Positions 37,220-45,982 are shown, counted from the stretch's first letter. The stretch: 64,000 nucleotides of DNA from Thalassovita litoralis (GCF_900182725.1 NZ_FXTO01000012.1:1-64000), one strand, 5' to 3'. Notes: a model not told the origin generated them from the sequence alone. Numbers and translations: made by a program.

Positions 37220-37630
37220 ATGTTTTATGTTCTGGTCAGCAAGGATGCGATGACCGATCGAACGCGCCAGTTTGAGATATTGGAGGCGGGCAGTTGCGCG
37301 GGTGTTGATCGTATCCGGCGGCGGGGCGTGATTGCCATTGCGACCGATCACATGGTCGATCCTGCGAACTTTGTGGTGCGGGATCTGGCTGTGGTGCCGC
37401 GTGATGCAGAATCACTCAACGCCAGACGACTGGCGGCGGCGCAGCTGCATCTGCGCCAGAAGCGCGACCGGTTGCTGGCGCAGAGTGACTGGACGCAGGT
37501 TCCCGATGCGCCGGTCGATCGGGCCGCCTGGGCCCGCTACCGTCAGGCTCTGCGGGAACTGCCGCAGTCTGCTGATCCGTTCGATCCTGTGTTTCCGCGC
37601 CGCCCAGATCTGAAAGGGGGATCGACATGA
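37220..37630 (+). CDS. Phage tail assembly chaperone-type protein
   Basis: A 136-residue protein. The C-terminal block RDRLLAQSDWTQVPDAPVD followed by WARYRQALRELP is the signature of the phage tail assembly chaperone family (PF16778 type), usually encoded beside tail fibres. The N-terminal half is not recognised. It starts 2 bp after the preceding gene and its stop overlaps the next start (ATGA). Confidence 0.75.
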   Translation: MFYVLVSKDAMTDRTRQFEILEAGSCAGVDRIRRRGVIAIATDHMVDPANFVVRDLAVVPRDAESLNARRLAAAQLHLRQKRDRLLAQSDWTQVPDAPVDRAAWARYRQALRELPQSADPFDPVFPRRPDLKGGST

Positions 37631-38049
37631 CTTGTACTGTTACCGGCAACGTTTCTGACATTCAGCTTCAGCCGATGGCCGGGGTCACGGTGACATTCAC
37701 GCCGACGGCCCCTCACGTTCTGGCGAATGAGACGGGCGTGTCTTTGCCGGAGCCTGTCCGCGTCACCACCGATGCCGGTGGCGCATTCACCGTGGGACTT
37801 TTTGCCGGATCATACGCGGTGGCCTTCAGAACGGCGTCTCATCGCCACGACGCTACAATTGTTGTGCCCGCTGCCGCCACGGCCGGTTTCCGCGATACGC
37901 TCACAGATCCTTTGCCGCCGACACCAGATGCCGCACAGCAAGCCGTTCTGGACGCCCGCGCTGCACGTGATGCTGCAGAGCAATATGCACAAGACGCTCT
38001 CGAAAACGCAGAAAATGCCACCGTCAACTGGACTTCAACCAACTGGTAA
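37627..38049 (+). CDS. Tail-associated Ig-like/carboxypeptidase-regulatory-like protein
   Basis: A 140-residue protein. The first 95 residues (VTGNVSDIQLQPMAGVTVTF ... VRVTTDAGGAFTVGLFAG) have the seven-strand pattern of a carboxypeptidase regulatory-like domain, common on phage tails for binding surfaces. The last 40 residues are an Ala-rich helix (QQAVLDARAARDAAEQYAQ), probably a trimerising coiled coil. It overlaps the preceding gene by 4 bp. Confidence 0.55.
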   Translation: MTCTVTGNVSDIQLQPMAGVTVTFTPTAPHVLANETGVSLPEPVRVTTDAGGAFTVGLFAGSYAVAFRTASHRHDATIVVPAAATAGFRDTLTDPLPPTPDAAQQAVLDARAARDAAEQYAQDALENAENATVNWTSTNW

Positions 38050-38064
38050 GAAAGGAATTCACCA

Positions 38065-38625
38065 ATGGCCATCATGAAGGCATTCAGAGAAACCGCATTG
38101 CCGGGCACTCTGCAACCATACTCGATCTACTACATCGCCAATCCGGCGACCCCAAACTATGTCGAAATCTACGTCACGAATGCTGCCGGAGACGCCACGC
38201 GCCGCATTCATACCGATTCTGATCTCGACACTAAGATCGCTGCCGCACTGGCCGGTGTCGGTCAGGGAACAGCGGTGGTCGCAGATATTACGGCGCGTGA
38301 TGCCCTTACGGCGGAAACCGGGGTCACCGTGCTGGTGCTGGATGCATCGTCGGATGCGACCGTTGCAGCAGGCGCGGCCACTTACGTTTATGACGGCTCC
38401 GCCTGGGTGAAAATCACCGAACATGAAAGCATGGATGTGACGATTTCATGGACGGATATCGCCAGTCGCCCGTCCAGCACCCCGGCGCAGATTGATGCGG
38501 CCGTCACCGCCAGCCACAGCCACGCCAACAAAACCCAACTCGACAAAGTGGGGGAAGACGGCAATGGCGACATGACCTATGATGGCGCTCTGCCGAAGAC
38601 GGCCTGGGGCTCAACCGGGTGGTGA
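38065..38625 (+). CDS. Tail fibre-like protein
   Basis: A 186-residue protein. It opens with a FRETALPGTLQPYSIYYIANP pattern shared with the following gene (SSLPGTLVANTIYLVRTG), so the two N-termini are probably duplicated domains. The SHSHANKTQLDKVGEDGNG segment near residue 152 is frequently seen in tail-fibre proteins. The protein is beta-rich with no enzymatic motif. Confidence 0.6.
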   Translation: MAIMKAFRETALPGTLQPYSIYYIANPATPNYVEIYVTNAAGDATRRIHTDSDLDTKIAAALAGVGQGTAVVADITARDALTAETGVTVLVLDASSDATVAAGAATYVYDGSAWVKITEHESMDVTISWTDIASRPSSTPAQIDAAVTASHSHANKTQLDKVGEDGNGDMTYDGALPKTAWGSTGW

Positions 38626-38629
38626 TCTG

Positions 38630-39106
38630 ATGGCGACATTATTGGCGCATAAAGTGGTGTCTTCGCTGCCAGGCACACTGGTGGCGAACACCATCTATTT
38701 GGTCCGCACTGGGGCTGGTTTTGACCTCTATGTGAGCGACAGTACTGGCTCTGTCGCCCATCGGGTAAACGGCCTGTCAGTAGAAGGCGCCGCGACACTG
38801 ACCGGCGGATTCAACGTCACGCCCTTCGCCAACGGAACCCGATCAAGCGGGACGCTCACGCCCGATCCCCTGAATGGGAATATCCAGACAGCGGTTAATG
38901 GTGGCGCACATACACTGGCACCCCCTGCTACCTCCTGCACAATGGTGATCCAATACACCAACAACGCCAGCGCCGGGACGATCACGGTCAGCGGGTTTAC
39001 CCAAGTGACGGGTGATGATCTGACCACGACGAACGGGCATGACTTTCTGTTCTTCATCACAAAAATCGGCAGCTTCAGCCTCCTCGATGTGAGGGCGCTG
39101 CAATGA
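38630..39106 (+). CDS. Tail fibre-like protein, paralogous N-terminus
   Basis: A 158-residue protein. The first 50 residues (LPGTLVANTIYLVRTGAGFDLYVSDSTG) parallel the upstream gene. The C-terminal part (GGAHTLAPPATSCTMVIQY to DFLFFITKIGSFSLLDV) is a beta-sandwich pattern common at the ends of phage fibres. It starts 4 bp after the preceding stop, and its own stop overlaps the next start. Confidence 0.55.
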   Translation: MATLLAHKVVSSLPGTLVANTIYLVRTGAGFDLYVSDSTGSVAHRVNGLSVEGAATLTGGFNVTPFANGTRSSGTLTPDPLNGNIQTAVNGGAHTLAPPATSCTMVIQYTNNASAGTITVSGFTQVTGDDLTTTNGHDFLFFITKIGSFSLLDVRALQ

Positions 39107-39495
39107 GCTTGATGCCCATAACCCCTCCAAGTCTGGCAGCAGGACTCCTGACCATGACTGCGGGATATTACGACTATGGTGGTGGCAATTATTCCGAAGG
39201 CTGGTGGTCTGCGCTGCTTGAATCCGAACTGGGTGCACCCACGGCACTTGGGAGTGTAACAGGGCCGCAGGCTGCGAATGGTGGAACGATCGAGGGTGCC
39301 TATTGGGATAGTGGTCTTGGATACAACAGCTTTACCGTAAGAGGTGGTAGCGCCGGGTTATCGATCATCTCGGTTTCCGGGACGCCTTATGCCCTAACAT
39401 TTGGGGGGACATATGAAGGCTATGATCTCTACAGCTTCTCCTCTGGCGTCAACATTTTCACCGATGGCGTCGATTACACAATTGAGGTGTCCTGA
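39103..39495 (+). CDS. Small phage structural protein, function unknown
   Basis: A 130-residue protein rich in Gly, Ser and Tyr (GYYDYGGGNYSEGWW, GTYEGYDLYSFSSG). It has no recognised domain. Overlap by 4 bp with the preceding gene and by 1 bp with the next shows it belongs to the tail cluster. The composition suggests an exposed beta structure. Confidence 0.55.
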   Translation: MSLMPITPPSLAAGLLTMTAGYYDYGGGNYSEGWWSALLESELGAPTALGSVTGPQAANGGTIEGAYWDSGLGYNSFTVRGGSAGLSIISVSGTPYALTFGGTYEGYDLYSFSSGVNIFTDGVDYTIEVS

Positions 39496-40058
39496 TGTTC
39501 TATGATCCCCTGACAGTCACGCTCTATCGCACAGGCCGGGACGCCATGATCCTCGGGCTGACGGAACAGACCTGCCGTGATCACGGTTTGGAGCCGGTGA
39601 CGCTTCTACCGCGCCCACAAACATCGGGGGCGCAGATCGCCACTCGCAACCTGACCCCCCATGATGAGGACGGGCAGTGGGTTCTGGGCTGGACCATCGA
39701 CACGATCCCGGCCACAGCCGAGATGGTCGAACAAGAGCGGGATCGCCGTCTGGCACTTGGCTTTGATTTCGATTTTCAAGACACCCGTGGGGTTCATCAC
39801 ATCGGAACCAGCAAGGAAGATATGCTTGGCTGGGATGAGGTGACGACCTGGTCGAACGCCATGATCAATCTGGGCAACGCCACCTCAACCACAGTAGTGA
39901 AAACCGACACTGGGGTGGCTCAGATCACAGCAAGCGAATGGCAACAGGTTCTGGCCGCTGCTGCTGCGTTCCGCCAGCCGATCTGGGGGGCCAGTTTCGC
40001 GATCAAAGCTATGGCCACCATACCCACTGATTTCACTGACGATCAGTACTGGCCGTAA
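39495..40058 (+). CDS. DUF4376-type phage tail protein
   Basis: A 187-residue protein. The C-terminal half, ERDRRLALGFDFDFQDTRG through GTSKEDMLGWDEV to AFRQPIWGASFAIKAM, follows the DUF4376 pattern found in tail proteins and tail-fibre assembly proteins of Mu-like and lambdoid phages of alphaproteobacteria. The start overlaps the preceding stop (TGATG). Confidence 0.7.
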   Translation: MFYDPLTVTLYRTGRDAMILGLTEQTCRDHGLEPVTLLPRPQTSGAQIATRNLTPHDEDGQWVLGWTIDTIPATAEMVEQERDRRLALGFDFDFQDTRGVHHIGTSKEDMLGWDEVTTWSNAMINLGNATSTTVVKTDTGVAQITASEWQQVLAAAAAFRQPIWGASFAIKAMATIPTDFTDDQYWP

Positions 40059-40229
40059 GCGCCCATGATCTTGGCGCGGATTCGCGCCGGAAGAGGAGGC
40101 GGTGGAGTGTTGGAGCACTCCCCCGCACGGGGGTACAGATCAGCAAAATCACCCCCCGCCGACCAGCACAAGCTTATGGCCGCTCCATGCTCGTCGACGA
40201 GCGGCCCCAAGCTACGGTGATTCCATCTT

Positions 40230-40421
40230 ATGGAGAAAGAGCTACGTTGCGGGAACTGCGCCCGCCTGCTATTCAAAATGGACGACGACGCGCTCAGAGG
40301 TACCCTTTCGATCAAGTGCCCGCGTTGCAAAACCATCAACACATTGAGGCCCGCGAGCCCCCAAGCCGAGCGCCCGGAGCGTGATGGAAAGGGCCTTAAA
40401 TATGGCTTTAACCCCCGTTGA
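40230..40421 (+). CDS. com: Com-like zinc-finger regulator
   Basis: A 63-residue protein. ELRCGNCARLLFKMDDDALRG is followed by LSIKCPRCKTINTL: two CxxC knuckles in the arrangement of phage Mu Com, which binds mRNA and allows translation of the adjacent DNA-modification gene mom. Here the adjacent and overlapping gene is a DNA adenine methyltransferase, so the same regulatory logic may hold. The overlap with dam is about 20 bp. Confidence 0.8.
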   Translation: MEKELRCGNCARLLFKMDDDALRGTLSIKCPRCKTINTLRPASPQAERPERDGKGLKYGFNPR

Positions 40422-41217
40422 ACCAACAAACCCTGTCGCGCCGTGGATTGGCGGCAAACGGAACCTCGCAAAGCGGATCACTGCGATCTTGGACGCGACA
40501 CCGCATAACACCTATGCCGAGCCCTTCGTCGGCATGGGTGGCATCTTCCTGCGCCGCTCGATGCGGCCGCGCGCCGAGGTCATCAACGATCTGGGCCGGG
40601 ATATCGCAAACCTGTTCCGCATCCTGCAGCGGCATTACCCGCAGTTCATCGACACGTTGCGGTTCCAGCTGACGACGAGGTCTGAATTCGAGAGGCTGGT
40701 CGCGACCCGCCCCGAAACCCTGACCGATCTGGAACGCGCAGCGCGGTTCTTGTATCTCCAGCGCACGGCCTTTGGAGGTAAGGTGTCAGGGCGTAATTTT
40801 GGGGTGTCAGCGGATCGGCCGGCGCGGTTCAACCTGTCCACCCTGGAGCCGATGCTGGAAGACGCGCATTCGCGCCTATCCGGCGTGGTGATCGAGTGTC
40901 TGGGGTATTCTGAGTTCATCCGCCGCTATGACACGCTAGGCACCCTGTTCTATCTGGACCCGCCCTACTGGGGCAGCGAGGATGACTATGGCAAGGCGAT
41001 GTTCGCGCCGGATGATTTCGACCGGCTGGCCGAGCAACTGGCGGAGATCAAGGGGCGGTTCCTGATGTCAATTAATGATGTGGAGCCGATCCGGGAACGG
41101 TTTGCTGGATTTCACCTGACCGAAGTCGACACGACCTACACAGTTGGTAAACAGGCCAAGAGCCGGGGGGAGCGGAGGGAACTGTTCGTGAGCAACTTTG
41201 TGATCGAAACAGCCTGA
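40402..41217 (+). CDS. dam: DNA adenine methyltransferase
   Basis: A 271-residue N6-adenine methyltransferase of the Dam/D12 class. The S-adenosylmethionine site is PWIGGKRNLAKRI plus YAEPFVGMGGIFLRR (FxGxG), and the catalytic motif is LDPPYWGSEDDYG (DPPY). The target sequence is not predictable. Starts at 40384 or 40402 are both possible; 40402 has AAAGGG upstream and gives the usual family opening. It is the last recognisable phage gene; in Mu the corresponding place is held by mom. Confidence 0.88.
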   Translation: MALTPVEPTNPVAPWIGGKRNLAKRITAILDATPHNTYAEPFVGMGGIFLRRSMRPRAEVINDLGRDIANLFRILQRHYPQFIDTLRFQLTTRSEFERLVATRPETLTDLERAARFLYLQRTAFGGKVSGRNFGVSADRPARFNLSTLEPMLEDAHSRLSGVVIECLGYSEFIRRYDTLGTLFYLDPPYWGSEDDYGKAMFAPDDFDRLAEQLAEIKGRFLMSINDVEPIRERFAGFHLTEVDTTYTVGKQAKSRGERRELFVSNFVIETA

Positions 41218-41287
41218 AAAGAGCAGTCTTCGAGGTGCTCCAATCCACCCGAAAATACCTATGTCGATGTCATCGATCAGAGGAACA

Positions 41288-41650
41288 ATGACGATGACCC
41301 AACAACAACTTACCACTATTGCCCAGCGACACACCGGTTTTGACACTCTGGAGACCCAGAATTCAGACCATCTGGACTTCGGCGACATCGCAGTGTGGCA
41401 ACTCGAAGCGGCATTAAAAGATGCCTACGATCTGGGTCGCCAAAAGGCCGAGACCAATTCAATGGCCGGCCTATACGAACAGGCTGCTGATCTGATGGCC
41501 GCGATGGCCGGTGAAATTGAAGCCGCCGCCGACGCCGCTCGCAACGGTGAGGCGAACCTTGCGATCGGCACCGCAGTACCTTGTGAAGAGGGTATTCAAC
41601 GGGTGTTGAAACTCATCCAAGCGGCGGCTCTATTGAGGCCAAAGGTGTGA
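41288..41650 (+). CDS. DUF6900-like small protein
   Basis: A 120-residue protein. The N-terminal part TTIAQRHTGFDTLETQNSD followed by LDFGDIAVWQLEAALKDAYDLG fits DUF6900, short proteins found on plasmids, phages and conjugative elements, function unknown. The rest is an Ala-rich helical extension. The ATG at 41288 follows AGAGGAAC. It probably marks the right part of the mobile remnant. Confidence 0.6.
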   Translation: MTMTQQQLTTIAQRHTGFDTLETQNSDHLDFGDIAVWQLEAALKDAYDLGRQKAETNSMAGLYEQAADLMAAMAGEIEAAADAARNGEANLAIGTAVPCEEGIQRVLKLIQAAALLRPKV

Positions 41651-42024
41651 TTGATCAACCGGGTCCTGCGAACGACCTCAATTCGTCCGCAGGACCAAAA
41701 CTCGTCTGCTGCAAACATGTCTGTCAATCACTGCAAACTTTGCCGCCCGCTATCACCGCCCGCTATCAGCAAATCTCCCCTCCCGTTCTGGGCTGATTTA
41801 GCGGTGTTTTTGCGATTGCGCGGTTTTCCACAGCATTCTGCGCCAAATTGGCTTTCTTCCACAACTTATTGCGGTTATCCCCAAAATTTAGCTTTACATA
41901 TCTGGCACGAGGCATGCACCATATCTGGTAAGGAGCGGGTAAATATCCCCTTCCTCTAGAGCAGGCACCTAGCAATTGGGGCGGTTTTCGGACCCGAACG
42001 CTACGTAGTAAAAAGAGGTGACGC
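41651..42024. other. Intergenic region right of the phage fragment
   Basis: No gene is supported; a 102-codon frame here has Ser/Pro-rich composition unlike a protein. The region is AT-rich and has a direct repeat CGCCCGCTATCA (near 41741 and 41757). It also has TTTTCCACA (near 41823) and TTATCCCCA (near 41875), each one mismatch from a DnaA box. It may hold the right end of the mobile remnant and the promoter of the ybjN-like gene. Confidence 0.4.
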
Positions 42025-42525
42025 ATGGCCTTGTCCGAGCAGTTCTTGCAAGAAGACCTTCACCCGATTGATCTGGTGGAGCATATCGCCGAACACCACG
42101 ACTGGGAATTTGACCGCATCGCTGACGATCAGATCGCGATGGCCGTCGAAGGACAGTGGCGCACCTATTCCATCACGCTGGCGTGGTCGGATTATGATGA
42201 AACCCTACGCCTGATTTGCAGCTTTGAAATGGAACCGCCAAAGGACCGGCTGCCCGCGCTATATCACACGCTGAACGTTGTAAACGATCAGTGCTGGGCC
42301 GGGTCTTTTACCTTCTGGGAAGAACCGCAACTGATGGTGTTCCGCTATGGCTTGATCCTGGCGGGTGGGCAGGTTGCCAGCCCCGATCAGGTGGATACCA
42401 TGATCAATGCCGCAGTTCTAAGCTGTGAACGCTATTATCCGGCGCTGCAACTGGTGGTCTGGGGTAACCGGACACCCGAAGATGCGCTTCAGGTCGCCAT
42501 TGCAGAGGCTTACGGGCGCGCGTAA
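42025..42525 (+). CDS. YbjN domain-containing protein
   Basis: A 166-residue cytosolic protein. The WEFDRIADDQIAMAVEGQW start, the ICSFEMEPPKDRLPALYHTLNVVNDQCWAGSF core and the YGLILAGG segment are those of the YbjN family, which has a type III secretion chaperone-like fold. The function is not established. It lies 42 bp before proC and is probably co-transcribed. Confidence 0.85.
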   Translation: MALSEQFLQEDLHPIDLVEHIAEHHDWEFDRIADDQIAMAVEGQWRTYSITLAWSDYDETLRLICSFEMEPPKDRLPALYHTLNVVNDQCWAGSFTFWEEPQLMVFRYGLILAGGQVASPDQVDTMINAAVLSCERYYPALQLVVWGNRTPEDALQVAIAEAYGRA

Positions 42526-42567
42526 CACTTCCCCCCGAACCGAAATGAACAGGTAAGGGGGAAATTC

Positions 42568-43383
42568 ATGGATATGGATCATGTGGCCCGCGCCGGGCTG
42601 GTGCTGCTGGGGTGCGGCAAGATGGGCTCGGCCATGCTGGAGGGCTGGCTGAAACAAGGGCTGCCAGCGGCATCGGTTTATGTGATTGACCCGCACCCGT
42701 CCGATTGGGTGAAATCGACGGGTGTACATGTCAACGCGGACCTGCCTGACGCCCCTGCAATCGTTTTGGTGGCGGTCAAGCCGCAGATGATGGGCGCGGC
42801 GCTGCCCACGCTGGCGGCGATGGGGAACGGTGAAACGTTGTTCGTTTCCGTGGCGGCTGGCACACCGATTTCTCAGTTTGAACAGGTGCTTGGTGCACGC
42901 ACCCCGATCATCCGGGCGATGCCTAATACCCCCGCCGCCGTGGGGCGTGGCATTACCGCGATCATCGGCAACGATCACGCCAGCGCCGGGCAAATGGATC
43001 TGGCGCAGCTTTTGCTGTCTGCCGTTGGGCAGGTGGTGCGGCTGGACGATGAAAGCCAGATGGATGCTGTAACAGGCGTGTCCGGGTCCGGTCCGGCCTA
43101 TGTGTTCCACTTGATCGAAACCTTGGCTGCCGCCGGGCAGGCGCAGGGGCTTTCGCCGGAACTGGCGATGCAATTGGCCAAGGCCACGGTGGCGGGCGCG
43201 GGTGCCTTGGCGGAACAGGCGGATGATAGCCCCAGCCAGTTGCGCGTGAATGTGACCTCTCCCAATGGGACCACGCAGGCCGCGCTAGAGGTCTTGATGG
43301 ATGAAACCAACGGGTTTCCGGCCTTGCTGACCCGTGCAGTTGCCGCCGCAACCAACCGATCCAAGGAGTTGGCCAATGGCTGA
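42568..43383 (+). CDS. proC: Pyrroline-5-carboxylate reductase
   Basis: A 271-residue NAD(P)H enzyme, the last step of proline synthesis. The N-terminal Rossmann motif is LLGCGKMGSAMLEGWL. VAVKPQMM, RAMPNTPAAVGRG and the C-terminal signature VTSPNGTTQAALEVL are diagnostic. The length is normal. The stop overlaps the start of the tRNA-binding gene. Confidence 0.95.
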   Translation: MDMDHVARAGLVLLGCGKMGSAMLEGWLKQGLPAASVYVIDPHPSDWVKSTGVHVNADLPDAPAIVLVAVKPQMMGAALPTLAAMGNGETLFVSVAAGTPISQFEQVLGARTPIIRAMPNTPAAVGRGITAIIGNDHASAGQMDLAQLLLSAVGQVVRLDDESQMDAVTGVSGSGPAYVFHLIETLAAAGQAQGLSPELAMQLAKATVAGAGALAEQADDSPSQLRVNVTSPNGTTQAALEVLMDETNGFPALLTRAVAAATNRSKELANG

Positions 43384-43714
43384 GATCAGTTTCGATGATT
43401 TCCTGAAAGTGGATATTCGCGTGGGCAAGGTTGTGCGGGCAGAACCCTATCCCGAAGCACGCAAGCCCGCGATCAAGATGTGGGTTGATTTCGGCCCCGA
43501 GATTGGCGAGCGTAAAACCAGCGCACAGGTGACAAAACACTATACGCCCGAGTCGTTGATTGGAAAAACTGTGATCGGCGTGGTGAATTTCCCGCCCCGA
43601 CAGATCGGCAAGTTCATGTCCGAAGTGTTGGTTTTGGGTGTCCCCGATGCCGAAAACGAGGTGGTCCTGCTGTCCCCCGGTCAGGATGTTCCCTTGGGCG
43701 GGAGGATGTTCTGA
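43376..43714 (+). CDS. tRNA-binding (CsaA/YgjH-like) protein
   Basis: A 112-residue single-domain OB-fold protein. FLKVDIRVGKVVRAEPYPEARKP and the KTSAQVTKHYTPESLIGKTV and VVNFPPRQIGKFMSEVLVLG segments match the EMAP-II-like tRNA-binding domain seen alone in CsaA and YgjH. The proposed role is RNA binding or chaperone-like activity. It is coupled to proC by an 8-bp overlap and to the next gene by TGATG. Confidence 0.9.
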   Translation: MAEISFDDFLKVDIRVGKVVRAEPYPEARKPAIKMWVDFGPEIGERKTSAQVTKHYTPESLIGKTVIGVVNFPPRQIGKFMSEVLVLGVPDAENEVVLLSPGQDVPLGGRMF

Positions 43715-44682
43715 TGGCGCGATCCGGTCCCCCTCGGGTATTGCTCAGCCGCCCGTTGCCGGATGCGGTGGTCGCGCGGGCGCACAGCCTGTTTGATATA
43801 GAGCTGCGCAAAAGCACCCTGCCGATGAGCGAAGCCGAGATGCGTTCGGCCCTTGCCCTGTATGATGGCGTGATGCCGACATTGGGCGATCAGTTCGGTG
43901 CAAAGATATTCGCTGAATTTGGCCGCCCGCGTTGCCGGATACTGGCGAATTTTGGCGTGGGGTATAACCATATCGACGTGCAGGCCGCCACGGATCATGG
44001 GGTGAAGGTCACAAATACCCCCGGCGCGGTCACGGATGCCACGGCAGATATTGCCCTGACCCTGATCCTGATGAGCGCCCGCCGCGCCGCCGAAGGCGAA
44101 CGGCTGGTTCGGTCCGGTCAATGGGCTGGCTGGCACCCGACGCAGATGTTGGGCCTGCATGTGACGGGCCGCAAGCTGGGCATCGTTGGGATGGGCCGGA
44201 TCGGGCAGGCGATTGCCCGGCGCTGTCATTTCGGATTCGGGATGGAGGTGTTTTTTCACAACCGTTCCCCCAAGGCCGTGGATTTTCCGGCAACGCAGGT
44301 CAGCAGCCTGACGGAACTGGCGGCCCAGGTGGATATTTTGGTGGTTGCCGTTCCGGGGGGCGCGGAAACCCATCATCTGATCGGGGCGGATGTGTTTGCG
44401 GCGATGCAACCCCACGCGCATTTCATCAATATCGCGCGCGGTGATATCGTCGAGGAGATGGCCTTGGTCACAGCACTACAGACCGGGCAGATTGGCGGGG
44501 CGGGGTTGGATGTTTACGAACATGAACCGCATGTGCCGCAGGCGCTGCGGGATATGGACAACGTGACCCTACTGCCGCATCTGGGAACGGCTGCGCTGAA
44601 CGTGCGCACGGATATGGGAATGCTGGTGCTGGACAATCTGGCCGCATTTTTTGACGGAAAACCCCTGCCAAACCCGGTATAA
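43714..44682 (+). CDS. 2-hydroxyacid dehydrogenase (glyoxylate/hydroxypyruvate reductase type)
   Basis: A 322-residue D-isomer-specific dehydrogenase. NFGVGYNHIDVQAA, the NAD(P) loop LGIVGMGRIGQAIARR, NIARGDIVEEMALVTAL and PHLGTAA with the catalytic histidine are all present. The LDVYEHEPHVP segment supplies the catalytic Glu. This pattern is closest to glyoxylate/hydroxypyruvate reductases; a role in clearing glyoxylate would suit an ethylmalonyl-CoA pathway organism, but this is inference. The start overlaps the preceding stop. Confidence 0.87.
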   Translation: MARSGPPRVLLSRPLPDAVVARAHSLFDIELRKSTLPMSEAEMRSALALYDGVMPTLGDQFGAKIFAEFGRPRCRILANFGVGYNHIDVQAATDHGVKVTNTPGAVTDATADIALTLILMSARRAAEGERLVRSGQWAGWHPTQMLGLHVTGRKLGIVGMGRIGQAIARRCHFGFGMEVFFHNRSPKAVDFPATQVSSLTELAAQVDILVVAVPGGAETHHLIGADVFAAMQPHAHFINIARGDIVEEMALVTALQTGQIGGAGLDVYEHEPHVPQALRDMDNVTLLPHLGTAALNVRTDMGMLVLDNLAAFFDGKPLPNPV

Positions 44683-44763
44683 GTCAGGTTGACCATACGG
44701 CAACGGGGCTTGACCTGCCCCCTTGCCTTGGTTGATCTGGGGAACAAATTTCTTGGGGGTCCG

Positions 44764-45885
44764 ATGTACAAAGTCGCCATTACCGGGACCGGGGTTTTCA
44801 CCCCTGCCGAAGTCATCACCAATGACGAATTGGTGGAATCCTTCAACGCCTATGCGGATAAGTTCAACGCTGAACACGCGGATGCCATCGCGGCGGGCGA
44901 TGTGACGGCGATGGAACATTCCTCGTCCGAGTTCATCTTCAAGGCTTCGGGGATCGAACAGCGTTATGTGTTGGACAAAACGGGCGTGCTGGACCCAAAC
45001 CGGATGTATCCGCATTTCCGCCAGCGCAGCGATGATGAAAACGGCATCATGACCGAAATCGCACTGGATGCCTGTCAAACAGCGCTGGCGCAGGCCGGGC
45101 GCACGGGCGCAGACGTGGATTTGGTGATCTGTGCCGCGTCCAATATGGAACGCGCCTATCCCGCCGTGGCGATTGAAATCCAGAATGGCTTGGGTGCCGG
45201 TGGCTTTGCCTTTGATATGAATGTGGCCTGTTCGTCTGCCACGTTCGGGATTCAGGCGGCGGCGGATATGATCCGCTCGGGGTCTGTGCGCTGTGCCATC
45301 GTGGTAAACCCGGAAATCACCAGCGGCCATTTGGAATGGCGGGATCGCGATTGCCATTTTATCTTTGGCGATGTGGCCACTGCCACCGTTCTGGAACGGG
45401 CCGAGGACGCCAATGGCGCGCATTTCATCGTGCATTCCACCCGCTGCGCGACCCAGTTTTCAAACAACATCCGCAATAACAACGGGTTCCTGCGCCGCAA
45501 TCGTCCCGACGGGATGATTGATCGCCGGGACATGCAGTTCATGCAAAACGGGCGCAAGGTGTTCAAAGAGGTGGTGCCGATGGTTTCGGCTCATATTCTG
45601 GCGCATCTTGGGGATGCTGGGGTACAGCCGGAACAGTTGCGCCGCATGTGGCTGCATCAGGCGAATAAGGCCATGAATGATTTCGTGGGGCGCAAGGTGC
45701 TGGGGCGCGAACCTGCACCGGGCGAACAGCCGAATATCCTTCAGGATTATGCCAACACTTCCTCGGCGGGGTCGATCATCGCGTTTTCGAAATATTCCGA
45801 CGACATGCAGCCGGGGGATTGGGGGGTTATCTGCTCCTTTGGCGCGGGCTATTCGGTTGGTTCGGTGTTGGTGGAACGCGCCTGA
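44764..45885 (+). CDS. Beta-ketoacyl-ACP synthase III (FabH-like, long form)
   Basis: A 373-residue thiolase-fold condensing enzyme. The catalytic triad is Cys in NVACSSATFG, His in WLHQANKAMN and Asn in DYANTSSAGS. It is about 50 residues longer than E. coli FabH because of insertions around the ADKFNAEHADAIAAG segment and DRDCHF loop. It resembles the longer FabH2-type synthases that accept medium-chain acyl-CoA primers, so it may elongate a specific acyl primer rather than start bulk fatty acid synthesis. The ATG at 44764 follows GGGGG and matches the family start. Confidence 0.85.
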   Translation: MYKVAITGTGVFTPAEVITNDELVESFNAYADKFNAEHADAIAAGDVTAMEHSSSEFIFKASGIEQRYVLDKTGVLDPNRMYPHFRQRSDDENGIMTEIALDACQTALAQAGRTGADVDLVICAASNMERAYPAVAIEIQNGLGAGGFAFDMNVACSSATFGIQAAADMIRSGSVRCAIVVNPEITSGHLEWRDRDCHFIFGDVATATVLERAEDANGAHFIVHSTRCATQFSNNIRNNNGFLRRNRPDGMIDRRDMQFMQNGRKVFKEVVPMVSAHILAHLGDAGVQPEQLRRMWLHQANKAMNDFVGRKVLGREPAPGEQPNILQDYANTSSAGSIIAFSKYSDDMQPGDWGVICSFGAGYSVGSVLVERA

Positions 45886-45917
45886 CGTGCCGGGCATTGG
45901 GCAGGGTGGATTTCATC

Positions 45918-45982
45918 TTGCCCAAAATACTCGGGGTTGAATTGGCCGCAGGCCAAGAAGGGGCAAAGCCCCTTTGCCCTTT
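45918..45982. repeat. Dispersed intergenic repeat, copy B
   Basis: This stretch holds TGAATTGGCCGCAGGCCAAGA at 45938-45958, identical to the reverse complement of copy A at 5688-5708, followed by the hairpin GGGGCAAA-GCCCC. It lies downstream of the FabH-like gene, where it may also act as a 3' hairpin. Confidence 0.75.

Noticed and set aside
36318-40058. Gene transfer agent tail genes
   Set aside because: The capsid, portal and tail-tube genes of a gene transfer agent are absent and the com-dam end fits a Mu-like phage better.
41651-41959. 102-codon frame right of the phage fragment
   Set aside because: Non-protein-like composition and overlap with repeats and DnaA-box-like motifs.
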